Assembly: GCA_014058105.1 (NCBI GenBank)
Contig: JACGCM010001403.1
Location: 930,001-994,000 of the forward strand
Reading direction: 5' to 3'
From: Kingdonia uniflora
Taxonomy: Eukaryota > Streptophyta > Magnoliopsida > Ranunculales > Circaeasteraceae
DNA: 64,000 nt
The notes beneath the pieces are model-generated. The model did not search any database and was not told the DNA's origin. It saw only the letters and a list, made by a program, of their open reading frames with translations. Below are positions 30,524 to 42,419 of this stretch, piece after piece. Positions within the stretch are counted from its first letter, which is position 1. Each line of letters starts with the position of its first letter. The position numbers were made by a program, and so were the translations under genes.

Positions 30524-33359
30524 TCAACGCTTGGAGAACTGTGGGGCTTTCCTAGCTTTCCTGAGACCGACTTTCTTCCTTTCAACGACTCTAGCATCTC
30601 TAGTAAGAAGTCCTTCCTGTCTCAGAGGAGCCCTGTGGTTCTCGCTCACTTTCAGTAAAGCACGTGCAATGCCAAGAGATATCGCCTGAGCCTGACCAGC
30701 TAGACCCCCACCATGGGCTTTAACAAATACATCGTAGCTACTTTCATAACCTAGCGTTACCAAGGGGACTTTGATGTATTGTAGCCACAATGGGTTCCCT
30801 TGAAGATATTCCTGCACAACAACACAGTAGCTATAATTTACAAGCAATGTGACACAAATCACTTTGAAGGCATATGTAGATCTGTCATGCATGGAACTGT
30901 CATTCGTAATAGGACTGAAAAAACGATATACTAAATAGAGAACATAAACCACTTACTTTCTTATAGATACACGTAATTATCCAATATAAAACTAGCCAAT
31001 CTTCTCAAACTTGAAATAGACATGTCACACCAATATAATTTTTCATACTGTATCCTAGGATAAATAGAGAAATAACGGGATGTATAGGTAATAACTGGTA
31101 ACACCTTCTATCACAAGATTCCAGTATCTCAAAGTTTGCCTTAAAGGTGGATGTTCATAAAGACGATGATGAATGCACCAAAGGACATTTTTCCCAAGCA
31201 TAATACAAATAGCTCAAGTCCAAACATATACCCAGGAGCAAAATGCAAGGAATAGCATATCCAGTCCAAGAATTTTTAAATCATATTATGTCACATACTT
31301 CATGAATAAGATTAGGAAGCAGTCAATGGAATCAATTAACCCAATAATAAGGAATATGACTATGAAATTTAATAGTCATGACTCCCAACCATGTGTCCAG
31401 CAAATTTTGACTAATCATGGAGCTGCAAAATTTATAAATGTGTCACATGGCAAAAATCCCTGAAGTGACTCCACATATGTCTAGATAGACAGAGTCCGCA
31501 GCACTAATCAAGGACAAGTCTATTTTACAATTTTGGCTGGTTTGGTGACTCTGAAAATAACCAATTATGCTTGTCAATAGCTTCCGTAATAACTAGTATC
31601 ATGATCGCTGATTTCTCTCCTAACTTGCCAATCCTTTAAGTGACATTATTACTGATTCTTACTCCAGTATAAACATCAAATCCTTCTTTACAAAAGCTAC
31701 TCTGAGAGGCTAAGACTCAACTTGCACTTACTTTGTAGCTGCATCTCCAAAATTACAATATCAAAAATCATAAAGAGGTACATCAACCATTGTGCCACAG
31801 CGAAGCATCGCAAGATCGAGGTAAGCACCAACGTTTAAGAGTTCCAGTTTGTACTGGTATAATTCTTACTTCCAAATACTTCACTTTATAATAAATTTTG
31901 CTCCAGTTTCAATTCAAATCAATTATCCTCTTTTAGAGTCTTAGACATTAGAAGGATAACATCTTTATTAGGAGTAAAGATTACTTGTATTCTCTATCAA
32001 GAAGTGTAAAGATTAGCACACACCATCTTTTTTATCCGAAGACCGAAAACATGAAAATCCAATCGACTTTCACTTATCATTGGTGTATACTAAAAGCCTG
32101 TGTCACAAACTTTGGCAATTTTTAGCGAAATTCACCAAAATTAAAATTTCACATGACCAACTGCCACCAACTGAAAAGGGCAAATATCAAAATAAATACA
32201 GTATTTGTTTCTTTGACCCTTTTGCTTCATCTTCTCTTTAAATCCTTCTCTTTTAGAGGAGAGAGAAAGTGAAGCAATAAAGGAGGAGAAAATAGAGGGA
32301 AGGAAAATCGCAAAACATAAATGCCACGTCACTTAAATATGGACTGTGGATCTTGTTAATTTAAGGGTCATAAACAGGAGTCATTTGGGGAGTTTAAGGA
32401 AGGGAGTCAACCGATCCTTCCTCTTCCTTTATACTCTTCCAGACTTAAGCACAATTACATCTTTGAAATTCTTCATCAAGCTCCAAGATATCAAATACTA
32501 TCACATACTTATTAAATGACCTAAAGGAGTTCATCTGCTTATAACCCCCTATTTGCAATTAGCATCACTCAGTCAGTTCTTTGTTTTCCAAGGGCCGCTA
32601 ATATTAGCACTTCCCACAATTTCTTCCCCGATTACCAAAAACATTGAAACTCAGTCTATTTTCACACACCATTGGCGCATACTACTCAATACCCGCACCC
32701 AAATTATAGTGTTACATGACTAGTAATCCTATATACAGTATGTACCCGACGACAAATTCTTGTAATATTGAAACCCATACTTTCTAATTTCCTATTAAAT
32801 GTTATACTATCTAGCACTTGATAACAATTCACATTGCACTACACACCCACCAACTCAAAAGTTCAAATGAATTTTTATTTACCTTGGGCATCTCTATATT
32901 TCCTATTTTTCTAACCCCTTTTGTGGTTTATCAATTTTTATTATGTTCTTCATCTCAATCAAATTGAACTAAACATGCAAATACACTTACATACAAATAC
33001 ACATAAAAACCCAAAATTTTCCTCACCTTCGCGTCGCGATAGTTGATAATAACCTTGCCAGTCCCCTCCTGAAGAACAACACGAGCAATAGCGCATTTCC
33101 TTCGCCCAGTTCCAATTATTGTCTGTGCTGCAAACCCACCAGGAAGCCTTGCTTTCACATACTTCTCAATGTTTATAGTCTCGGAATCTAATGGCAAAGC
33201 AACCGCAGACGATGCGACGAGGGCGAGAGATGGGGTTTTGCTGGAGATGGGTTTGTTAGATGGTTTAGTGAGTGAGAGAGATTGAGGTTTTGGAGAGATT
33301 TGTGATGAGAATGAGAGAGAGGAGAGAGACCAAGTGAGAGAGGAGAGAGAAATCGCCAT
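30524..33359 (-). CDS. RPS9: Plastid ribosomal protein S9 (uS9c), nuclear-encoded, two exons
   Basis: Exon 1 is 33359-33027 (111 codons) and exon 2 is 30811-30524 (95 codons plus TGA), joined in phase 0 by a 2.2-kb GT-AG intron, giving 206 residues. Residues 1 to about 50 are Ser/Leu-rich without acidic residues, a typical plastid transit peptide. The mature part carries [14 protein letters not shown] (residues 83-96), [11 protein letters not shown] at the junction, [20 protein letters not shown], and the uS9 tail [20 protein letters not shown] ending QFSKR, which reaches into the ribosomal P site in this family. The start at MAISLS was preferred over the upstream in-frame Met (33392) because plastid S9 precursors usually begin M-A-x-S. 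It should act in plastid translation and appears intact. Confidence 0.93.
30812..33026 (-). other. Intron of plastid S9 gene
   Basis: The donor GTGAGG follows GACGCGAAG, and the acceptor TTGTGCAG precedes GAATATCTT. The 2.2-kb intron is AT-rich; I recognise no transposon or RNA gene in it. Confidence 0.8.
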
Positions 33360-34153
33360 TGTTGCTCTCTGGAGAGAGAGAGAGAGAGACAAAGTTTGAG
33401 ATAAAATGAGAGGAGAGAAGTGATGAAGTTTTGAGAGAGATAAAGTGAAGGTTCAATAACGGAAATACCCTCGAATACCCATAGGATGGGGTGTCAAACG
33501 ACCGAAGGTCCTTGCGGCATCGGGTGACGCTGCAGGTCGAGGATGAAAAACGTGACGGGAGGAGCTGCGGCCTGGTCGCGACATCCCTGGTAAAGTTACT
33601 TTGCCAGTTCGACGAGATGTCCAATCTCGTGGTCAGTATACTTTGCCTGCTGGTGCTGGCTGCAATTCCATCATTGTTTTCATTAGCTCTAAATTTTCCA
33701 GTGCATATGTTTTTTGTAGCTCAAAGTTGTGTTTCCGTAGTCAACCTGTTCACTTTGGTAAATATTCTTTCACTGTACCATTTGTTGTGAAAATAATTCT
33801 AGTAGGCTAAGGTTGGTATGTTATATATTTTTTAGTTGAATTATCTTTTCATCTTCGTTCTTATCTTTCAGATGTAGTAGCACGCCAGGAGCCGGTTGGC
33901 AATCCTTGGTTACACAGGTTACCAGAGAACATTGTAAGCAACTCAACTGGTTTGCCCATTGGTGGTGTACTTAGGTTTATATTCTATCTGGGCGATACTG
34001 ATAAGATATTGAGATATAAAATTCATCAAGTTTAATTACAAAGGTATTGAAGCTTATGACAATGTGGCCATTTAATTACTAGTATTACTTTAAACCAAAC
34101 ACATCTTAATAAGTTGCATTGTATTACTTGCAACACATTGTAAATACAATTTA
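33360..34153. other. Upstream of S9; GC-rich unassigned stretch
   Basis: 33360-33420 is the GA-rich S9 leader (minus strand). 33480-33700 is more GC-rich than its surroundings. A plus-strand frame through 33601-33810 reads LPVRRDVQSRGQYTLPAGAG; I do not recognise it. It could be a fragment of an element or gene. Confidence 0.35.
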
Positions 34154-34439
34154 TAATGGCCTAATTCCGCAGCTCGAAATAGTTCGGAGTTAGCTCTTAC
34201 ACCAAATGTACCTGTGACGAAAACTAATGTAAAACAAGAAATGACACAGGTGATTTAGCGTGGAAAACCTTTGAATAAGTAAAAAACCACGACCTCGAGT
34301 TGAGGGTTTTAGTAATAGTAATTTTTATTGTTTGAGGCTAATATCTTATTACAAGTGATCTCTCGAACTGTAAATACTTGATCTTGTAAATAATAAGTTT
34401 TGTGTTAGAGCCATTTCGAGCTACAAAATTAGGCCATTA
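34154..34439. repeat. 286-bp inverted-repeat-ended derivative of the gypsy leader/LTR
   Basis: The first 240 bp match 4799-5050 (element leader, primer-binding site and LTR start) closely. The ends are inverted repeats: TAATGGCCTAATTCCG on the left and AAAATTAGGCCATTA on the right, extending inward through AGCTCGAAAT / ATTTCGAGCT. TA lies next to ATGGCC on both sides, which would fit a TA duplication but may be chance. Confidence 0.7.
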
Positions 34440-34929
34440 CACCATTCATTTGTGTTGCATTGCAACCAATGTTTTACAATGCAAGGGAATTCAATTGTAG
34501 GTAAATGGTTAAAATACACTTGCAAAGTGTTACTTTTCTAGCTCATGATTTGTATTGCAACACATTTGCAAATGCATTGAAGTTGCATTTGCAATAGATT
34601 TTCATCGAACCAAACTGAACCTTATCTTCTAGTTTTAAAAGGTCCACATAAGCCTTGCCCATGGCTTGCATAAAACTTAAAGGACAAGTCCCATTTTTAA
34701 GAAGAGTTTAGGCTTCAAATGTCACATCTTGTACAAATTCGTTGATGCAAGGCTTATGGTAGACTATATACATCCCAAACCCTAAGAAAATCTCCAACAG
34801 AGGGTTAAGTCCATTAGAAAACCACTTTAAAAGATTCTTAACCCTCACCAAAAGTGGTATTAAGGTCCCAACAAAGAAGGGTTAAGTCTAATTAAAATGA
34901 TTTGGATATTATTAGAGAGCCGCTGAATA
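34440..34929. other. Intergenic, possible MITE remnant
   Basis: ATCTCCAACAGAGGGTTAAG at about 34789 and CCCAACAAAGAAGGGTTAAG at about 34868 are related to each other and to 37663-37720. No complete element or gene. Confidence 0.4.
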
Positions 34930-35144
34930 CCTTAGGAAGGAATTCAAAATAAAAGACCTTGAGAAATCAAGTAGTGTCTCAATTTGCAGATTGAACATCT
35001 TGGTAGTGGTATAGTCATACACCAATTAATATATATCGAAAATGTTATCTAACACTTCGGTATGGATGTAGCACACGGTGCTAAGTCGGTTATTGCGCGT
35101 GCAGTAATTAGATATAGACAATGACACCTTCTACCATCTTAATT

Positions 35145-35158
35145 GGGGGGGGGGGGGG
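35145..35158 (+). repeat. Homopolymer of 14 G
   Basis: An uninterrupted G run inside the copia remnant. Its length is the kind of feature prone to sequencing or assembly error. Confidence 0.9.
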
Positions 35159-35229
35159 TAGGAGGTTCTTTGCTATAGGTAGTTGGGTATACTAGACCCG
35201 ATGACTCATTCGCAGTGAACTGTTTGGCT

Positions 35230-35544
35230 TAGTGGCAGAGCCTGAGGTGTTCTAGGAGGGTCACTTAAACCCGTTGGCCATCAAGACCCCCTATTGAGGT
35301 AGTGTTTTACCAAAGAAAAAAAGGTTCATTTAGTAAAGATTTGATAGATTTGAACCCCCTGGAAATTAAATCATAAAAGGGATTGTAGCCTAAGCGATTC
35401 TTTCTAGTTATTACAATTGAGTATCTAAGGGTTCAAGATCCATCTCGAACATAGTTTTTGTTTATTTTTCTTATAAACATGTAAATTTGGTGGTTTAACC
35501 CCCATTTTTGAACCCCCTGGAAATCAATCCTGGCTCCGCCCCTG
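35230..35544. mobile_element. hAT MITE (315 bp) with 8-bp target duplication
   Basis: The termini are TAGTGGCAGAGCC and, reversed, CAGGGGCGGAGCC. GTTTGGCT is duplicated at 35222-35229 and 35545-35552. Removing the element and one duplicate restores the copia coding motif across the junction. No coding capacity. Confidence 0.85.
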
Positions 35545-36230
35545 GTTTGGCTTGCCATAGTTCCGTTCCTACCCAAAGGCATTGAAATGAGATCAAACAC
35601 AATCTGAGGTATCTGATCGGTTTAAAAGACTGGGGTCTGTTCTCCTTAAAATGGTAAACATAAAAGTATAGAGCACGCCGATACAAAATATTTGTCAAAC
35701 CTACATAGAGGTCATTGTCAGATGGATTATGTGTTTATGTACGGGGAAATATATAAAGATTTTAGGAGATCGATGAAGCAAACGGTGGTAGCTACATCCT
35801 TAAACCACGAGGAGATTCTTGCACTTCATGAAGCTGGCAGGAAATAATGGTTGCCCTCCAAGATATATCACATCAACTGAAGTTGTGGCATGTTCTAGAT
35901 CCAAGATAAAACATCGACTATGTGTGAAGATAACTCGGCTTGTATCATTCAAGTCAATGACGATTTTATCAATGGCGACAAAATGAATTACATTTCATAG
36001 AAGCCATTCCATACTTGTGAATTACAAAAGGCGAATGAGATTGACGTTATTCAAGATATTTTAGAAGACAACTTTGTAAACCTATTTACGAAGACTCTTG
36101 TACCACTTACGTTCAAGCAGCTAGTACGCAAAATTGGCATGTAGAAGTTTTATTTATTAATATCTCAGGGAGATAGATCTCGGGGGAGATCGACGTTAGG
36201 GGGAGTAGTGCCAAGCTAACATGGACACAT

Positions 36231-37196
36231 GCGTATTATACTCTTTTTCCTGATAGTACAACTTTTGTTGGATTTTTTCAAAGCATTCCTTTGTATAGGT
36301 TTGACCCTATGATCTCTTGGTCATTTTCATAGCCATGTGACTATTGTACCCAAACTATAGCCTAAAAGTTTAGTCTCACATTGTTTGTAAACTATAGTGG
36401 AACTAAACATATAAGGTAGATCAATTAACATGTGTGTAACATGTGACTAAGAGAGAATGTATATGTGTGTGAGGGGATTTTATACCCTTGACATACTTGA
36501 ACTTCTCTCGGGCAGCCTGGTGGGTTAGGCCGGTTCGGGCTTGGGTAATTGGTTCTAGAGGCCCAGGTGGCCCTTAGGGCTCGGGCTAGGCTCACCCAAT
36601 TTTTTTACTAAAAAGTTATCCACTATTTTTGAGCTTGAGCTTAAACTCTTTTGACTGACTTGGCTTGGTATCTCTCATACACCTTCTCCTCCCAACGACT
36701 AGTAGACCTGATTCTTTGGGACACATTACTCACAAATGAGTTGAAAGCTCTGAACGTTAGAGTAAAAAGCTGAGAGGCGTTGTATTCCCAACAGCTATAA
36801 ATACCCTCATACTTTCCTCTCCAAACACACAGAATAAAAAATAACAGTTCATCTTTCTCTCTCTCACACGGTTTCACTGAGTTGCTAAAGTTACCGAGTA
36901 CATAGTATCCGGTACTGAAACTGTTGTATCCATTACTGCTCATTGTATCATGGAAGAGATCAGACCGTTATTGCCTGTACCTATGGTCGGTCAAAATACT
37001 CTTTAAAGAAAGTCCGATCCACGCCTCGAGCCTTTCTTTTACTATATTGTTGTTGTTGTATTCTTTCGACTTGCTGTTACTACTTTGATGTTTACCAGAA
37101 AACTGCTTTTGCATTCCTGTCCTACCAAATACCACAGTGCTGCTATTTTTTATACCAACTTATGTGCCCGTAATTATGTATTGGGGAAAGTTATTT
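36231..37196. other. No gene; unassigned repeat sequence
   Basis: A CTATAAATACC promoter-like box at about 36797 precedes a leader-like CT-rich sequence, but no coding region follows. GC-rich GGCCGGTTCGGGCTTGGG at about 36528 resembles hAT-type subterminal repeats. Nothing certain. Confidence 0.35.
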
Positions 37197-37640
37197 TACA
37201 GGTTCTTTAAATTATTTATGTAGTTTTTATCCTGGGAGGTTTTACTGACTAGAGGTTTTGATGAGGCAACGTATACGCGTCCACAACCCATATGAGGCAT
37301 AGGATTGTACTCTTTCCTTATACAACTTTTTGCCCAAGGGGGTTTTGCTAGGCAGAGGTTTTGATGAAGCAAGTCGTCCTGGTATAGAACACCCCAAGGG
37401 GGAGTGTTAGGAGTTACGTCCGACCCAAGGTGGGAACCCAATTGGGTTGGGGTGTCCTACTAAACTTCTAACAAGCCCATAGATCATTAGGGTTTATGAG
37501 GAGAGTTTGAGTTAGTATAGATTACCTAAAAAGGGTTATCCTTTGTGATACAAAACCTCTAAGGATACAGATGATTATCATCAATAAAGATATCTCTACT
37601 CTTCTCTCATATTAACTTGCTTTTTATTAAATGATAGAAT
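37197..37640 (+). repeat. Copia 3' end and LTR, copy 1
   Basis: The polypurine tract CCCCAAGGGGGAG precedes TGTTAGGAGTTACGTCC at 37405. The LTR runs to about 37640 (end not fixed). The upstream 37328-37404 (GAGGTTTTGATGAAGCAAG, AGTCGTCCTGG) matches 52715-52771 closely, so both belong to one element family. Confidence 0.7.
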
Positions 37641-37654
37641 ATTATCCAAGAGTA

Positions 37655-37730
37655 TTGAGGTTCCAACAAAGAAGTTTTTTTTTTTTTTTGAGTTTACAAA
37701 GAAGGGTTAAGTTCAACTAAAATATATAAG
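37655..37730 (+). repeat. Poly-T interrupted short duplication
   Basis: TCCAACAAAGAAG at 37666 is followed by a run of about 15 T and then TTTACAAAGAAGGGTTAAG, related to the 34868 sequence. A broken MITE is possible. Confidence 0.35.
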
Positions 37731-37945
37731 GTCAATTTGGTGTGCATCTTAACAATGATATAATTTTGGAAATTTCTCTCAAATGTTCACCACAACATAC
37801 TATTTTAATTATAACAGTAACTTACTTGGTGGTCAATCCCTTCCAATGTGAACCCCATACAATATTACTCTCCAATAATCAATGTTTATGATAAGGGGTT
37901 CTCTGTAGGAATCCAATTAATATCTACACCCAATTTGTGTCATTC

Positions 37946-38370
37946 TTATAGCATCTCCAATAGAAGAGTATGCTATTAAGGTTTTCCCATACTTTTGTAA
38001 AAAAACCCATCCAACAGAGGTATGGGGTTCAACATACTCACCCCCATACCCCTTCAAAGTATGCGAAACCTGAACTTGGCGAAGAGTATTTGCATACCGC
38101 CTAGGCGCTGAACTGTTTAACACCCAATAGCTTTTAATTACAGCTGACATCTCTCTCTCCCATCACAACTTCTCTCTCTAATATACCACTTCCTAGGAGC
38201 TGAACCGTTGAGCACGTCAAAAACTTTTTAATACATGTGCCATCTCTCTCTCTCTCCCATCACAACTTCTCTCATAAAACCATAATTCTCTGTTGGACAA
38301 AAATAGTATACGATTCTGGAATACCGGTATGGTAAACTAGAATCGCATACTCTTCTGTTGGAGGTGCTCT
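37946..38370. mobile_element. MITE with GAGCATCTCCAAC-type termini
   Basis: The left end TAGCATCTCCAATAGAAGAG and right end, reversed, GAGCACCTCCAACAGAAGAG continue inward as GTATGC on both sides. The interior carries two CATCTCTCTCTCCCATCACA blocks (38146 and 38239). The end motif is common in PIF/Harbinger-type plant MITEs; the duplication (TTA/TAA) is ambiguous. Confidence 0.65.
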
Positions 38371-39059
38371 AAGTTCCCCCTTGTTACAATTCTAGTACGA
38401 ATTTAAAAAAAAAAATATTATCATATTCAAATTCCAACAAACCACAAATGCCTTTCTCCGACAAATACAAATACTATTCACACTTAATGCCTAAATATTT
38501 TATGAGCATAATGGTCTAGCATGTGTGTTAGCACGTGCCTAAGTGCTCGTTAACATTATATATACTAATGCATCCAAATATGCTCTTTTTGCCCTAATAA
38601 TACTTATCTTCTTTAATTTAGGATTCGATATATACATTTTTATCCACTTGATTAATCTAATTAAGATGTAGATTAAGTTAAAGGTCAACCTGTCGTTGCT
38701 CTTGCGTTTTATTGCAATAGTCGTCCATATATTTTATAGGGAGACATCTTAAAAACTAAACATGTATACGAACGTAGAATTACGCAAAATTTCATATTAA
38801 TCAGTGTTTATCTTTATTATTTCTTAAATTTATAATCAACATCACATTCCTAATACCATTGTTGCGTAACTTTTGTTTAAGGTTCTCTGAAAAATAAAAT
38901 CATTTATAGTTACCATGAGCTAAAATAATAAATAACAATGAAACTACGAATTCATTTCCCATTTCTCTCAAAACTTTTCTTAACTCTTCGATATGAAGGG
39001 GGGAAAACGTCATCAAATCCGCCCGGTAATAGTTTCCATATATTTTCAAAACAAATGAA

Positions 39060-40249
39060 GAGATTTTTAGACTCTGGACTCCAATATTTTGAACCACTTT
39101 GGCATAACCCCCCACAATTGTCATTTCTTAGACTTTAGACCCCAAATTTAATTTTCTGTCGTCAATCGTCGGAGTCAACTTGGTCTTGACTCTATTGACT
39201 TAGTCAAGTATGTGAAAATATTAAGTTACCCTTTGAAATTCTTAACCGGTGGAAACAAAATCATATCTCTACTACAATCTTCACCGATTTCAAGTTTTAA
39301 GATAAGAAACTTTCAAACCCTAACTGTACATTTTACAGATTCAACCAAGTTAGACAATTCTAGTGGAGATATTTCATCTTCTACAAGAAGTAATAGTTCG
39401 AGAAGACCAAACAATTTCACCAAACTAAAGGACATGTTACATAAAAAGCATCACCAGCACCGCCACCATCATGAGTATAGTAATCGTATTTCGACAAGTT
39501 GATCTGAACCTTCAATGAGCTTGAGTTCTTGTGTTGCCCTCTCCTCTGAGCATAACTCAAGTATTTATGCAAAACCTTTATTAGAAATTGAAGCTAGAAT
39601 TGCTGAACAGATGAGTAAGATAAACTCGTTATCTTGGGACTTTTCAGGACTGTCTACCAATATCCAGAGGGCAAGGAGCCTAATAAGCTTACAAGATGTT
39701 CTAGAAAGTGATATGAGTTAGAGAGTTACCGGATCTTCGTGCAGGGACCAGAAAATGCTCACAAGAGAGGGAAGTTTTGAAATTCCAAAACATGAACAAA
39801 CTAGCCCAGAAAAGTTAAAGTTGATTAAATTTGCAAAATTCTTGAAGGATTCTCATAGAACTTAAACTCTGTGAAGAAGTTTTGAAGGATTTTCATGGAA
39901 GGACAAGTCCGGAGTGACTCGCTAAATGTGAGACTATAGACAAAACCATTACCACTCTTTTTTCGATCAAGTCTCGAAAGAGATCAACATAATATAGTAG
40001 AGAGATGATTGAAGTTTGAAATCGGTGAATATTATAGTAGAGATATGATTTTGTTTCCACTGGTTAAGAATTTCATAGGGTAACTTAGTATTTTCGCATA
40101 CTTGACTAAGTCAATAGAGTCAAGACCAAGTTGACTCCGGCGGTTGACGACGAAAAATTAAATTTGGGGTATAAAGTCTAAGAAATGCCAATTGTGGGGG
40201 GTTATGCCAAAGTGGTTCAAAATATTAGGGTCCAAAGTCCAAAAAGTTC
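39060..40249. mobile_element. Mutator-like element (MULE), 9-bp target duplication, possible gene capture
   Basis: ACAAATGAA flanks both ends (39051-39059 and 40250-40258). The terminal inverted repeats are about 190-240 bp, starting GAGATTTTTAGACTCTGGAC and, reversed, GAACTTTTTGGACTTTGGAC. The homologous copy at 53277-53285 has one ACAAATGAA and no insertion, confirming the boundaries. The interior (39310-40000) has plus-strand frames with a Ser/His-rich stretch and IEARIAEQMSKINSLSWDFS. I do not recognise its source, but it looks gene-derived, not transposase. Confidence 0.9.
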
Positions 40250-40408
40250 ACAAATGAATAAGAACATAATTCATGAAGATTTTGAGCTCTCCCATTTAGT
40301 GTACCTATAGACCATTAAAAGTTGTAGTATAGTGAAAATATCTTAAGTGTGTCGCCCCTTCATCAGGGTGAGGTTTGAGTACGTAATGTTAGGCTTACAT
40401 GAATTCTC

Positions 40409-40777
40409 TCAAGTTATCATTTTTAGGTGACGTTTGGGTTCTAGATAATCAACACAGCAGATTCCGATATCATCAAAATAAGCAGTGACTTGAACCCCGT
40501 TTCTTATTAACATTGCTACTAGTTCCATCTGACAGTCCAAGAATGGGTCTCCTTCAAATCCTCTAATCAAAACTTTAGGAAGTTTTACGATTTTATTTAC
40601 ATAAGTTCCCTGAACCATTGGATTAGCAAACTCATGGTCTCGATTCACTCCAATGGGCAATGCCAAATTCCAGCATAAATCGATAACCAGTAACGGTGTC
40701 ATCTTATCATTGGCCAGTGCTATCTCAGACTCTGTCTTTACTTATCCTAAGAAAAACGGTTGGTTCAACATAATTCC
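40409..40777 (-). pseudogene. Carboxylesterase (CXE, alpha/beta hydrolase) pseudogene copy 1, 3' part
   Basis: The minus-strand translation gives MLNQPFF, TESEIALANDKMTPLLVIDL, LALPIGVNRDHEFANPM and LIRGFEGDPFLDCQMELVAM, in the order of plant carboxylesterases (HSR203J/CXE group). The catalytic Asp-containing GDPFLD motif is present. The expected catalytic His segment ('DE.GYH') reads DDIGICCVD, so the His is lost. The 5' part is at 52128-52495, on the other side of an 11.3-kb copia insertion in the coding region. Confidence 0.82.
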
Positions 40778-41684
40778 TGAAATTCTATGTGCTTGATATT
40801 TAATGTATTTCGAGAAATAGGTTAGACTTATTATTATTAATCAATGATCTAGAATTAAGTGGAAACAATCAATGGTAAAGGCAAGGAATTAAATGACACT
40901 AGCAGTTGTTCACCCTGTAGAAAATCCTTGCTCAGGAGAAAAACCACAGGTCGTTGTTGAAGAATACGACAACCAAAAATTTACTAATCAAAAATAGTTA
41001 AAATCAGAATTACACTTATAGACTCGATAACCTCGTCTCGTGATTATCTCTCTTCTGACCAAAGCTTCATGCCCTATCTCCTTTGTTCTCACAATGACGC
41101 TCCTTGATCTCATAACAAGTATTACTCTTGTTGAATCACTCAAGAACAATATGTGGGAAGTAGGATAAACTAACTCAACATCAACCTCAAGGTTTTAATT
41201 GATATCAAATTCTCTCTCTGATAAAGGATGTTGAGCTCTTTCGAAATAAACTTAGAGAGAAAAGAGAGAGTCAGGAAAAAACAAACAAAGTTTGCTTAAA
41301 TGCTAAATCAGTTTTTCCCGAGACTCATTCGAACAAAACCGAATGTCGTTCGAATGAGATGCCCAAAATAAGCCTTCAAAAAAGATGCAGTTAGAATCTC
41401 AATTTTTCTATAATTCGTAGAACTCATTCAAGCGAGACCAAAGATCGTTTGAAGGAGATTCAGAACTCGTTCGAACGAGACTCAAGGTTGTTCGAACGAG
41501 ATGCCCAAATAAGTTTTAAAAATTATTAAAACATTTTTGGCTCCGTTTATCAGAGTTCTACTTACCAACTTACCTTCGTTGGTTGATAGAAGACTTGTAT
41601 GGCGATTTTCATTATGTGACTGTCTTCGACTGAGATAACCACAAGACTCCACATACACGAATTGAGAGAAACCAAAACCTTTCA
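40778..41684 (-). repeat. 3' LTR of Sirevirus-like element
   Basis: 907 bp. The plus-strand right end CCTTTCA abuts ATCTCCCCATTT, the reverse of an AAATGGGGAGAT polypurine tract. Six palindrome units lie at 41325-41499. It matches 50160-52127 after removal of the solo LTR. Confidence 0.85.
41325..41499 (-). promoter_or_regulatory. Palindrome cluster D (6 units)
   Basis: Units start at 41325 (TCATTCGAACAA), 41346 (TCGTTCGAATGA), 41424, 41445, 41467 (exact TCGTTCGAACGA) and 41488 (TTGTTCGAACGA). They lie in the U3 side of the minus-strand LTR. Confidence 0.6.
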
Positions 41685-41698
41685 ATCTCCCCATTTGG
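41685..41698 (-). other. Polypurine tract of Sirevirus-like element
   Basis: On the minus strand AAATGGGGAGAT immediately precedes the LTR start TGAAAGG, the priming site for plus-strand synthesis. Confidence 0.7.
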
Positions 41699-42419
41699 TT
41701 CATTTTGTGATAAATAAAAAAATAAGACCTACATATTACTCTGTAGTACTTCCCAACTATAGAGATAGTCTAGACCTTAGAAAAACACCACCCCTATTAT
41801 TAACAGGTTCAATCTCTGGACCTCTTATACAGATGATATCTTCTTACATCTCAAGACTCATCAGATAACTTGCTACTTAATATATGCACACTCAGCAAAC
41901 TCATTTAAAATACGTGTGGAAAGAAAAACTTAAAACATTACTGAACACACAACTACATAATTAGGAAAGAAATCATAAAAGAATCAAACCAGAAAAGAAT
42001 TAACATATATCCGTTCATTGAGCTTTCCTGTCAGATATACTCTCCCCCTTTTTGTCACGGAAGAAACAACTAATAACCGTAATCTACTATCTGAAATAAA
42101 AAGATATTAGAACGATTGGACAATTAAAGAAACAAAAGATAGTATTAATCATACTACCAAAGTTAGTACATAGACTACTATGCTATGTGCTCTAAAAAAA
42201 TAAATCTCACAGAGACGAACCCAAGACCAAAAACAAAATAGAGAACATATATGAGACACCTTGTATTGTTAAGCATCCCTAGAACCAGAATCACACTCAT
42301 ACACACTACTCTCCTGTAGCTGACGAATACACTACACCCAACCATGTATTAATATCGCCTAACTTGGTCTTTACCACCCCCATATCCACTGTCAAAGTCT
42401 GAAGCATGCTCCCAATATC

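Larger units (their letters stand above)
34930..36230 (+). pseudogene. Copia RT/RNase H remnant interrupted by a hAT MITE
   Basis: 34938-35060 translates, with one frameshift, as EFKIKDLEKS then CLNLQIEHLGSGIVIHQ, the end of copia RT. 35165-35229 plus 35553-35645 rejoin across the MITE as TRPDDSFAVNCLA, then IKHNLRYLIGLKDWGL ('TRPDI.FAVN.LA.', 'IK.I.RYL.GT.D.GL'). 35785-36140 is RNase H: SLNHEEILALHEA, STMCEDNSACIIQV, NLFTKTLVPLTFKQL. Stops are frequent. The 36180-36215 GGGGGAG tracts are polypurine-like. Confidence 0.82.

Noticed and set aside
33491..33790. Membrane-protein-like frame upstream of S9
   Set aside because: The hydrophobic run comes from T-rich sequence, and the competing frame at 33601-33810 is equally open.
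36641..36943. Minus-strand 100-codon frame
   Set aside because: No motif; overlaps a CTATAAATACC-like promoter and CT-rich leader-like sequence on the plus strand.
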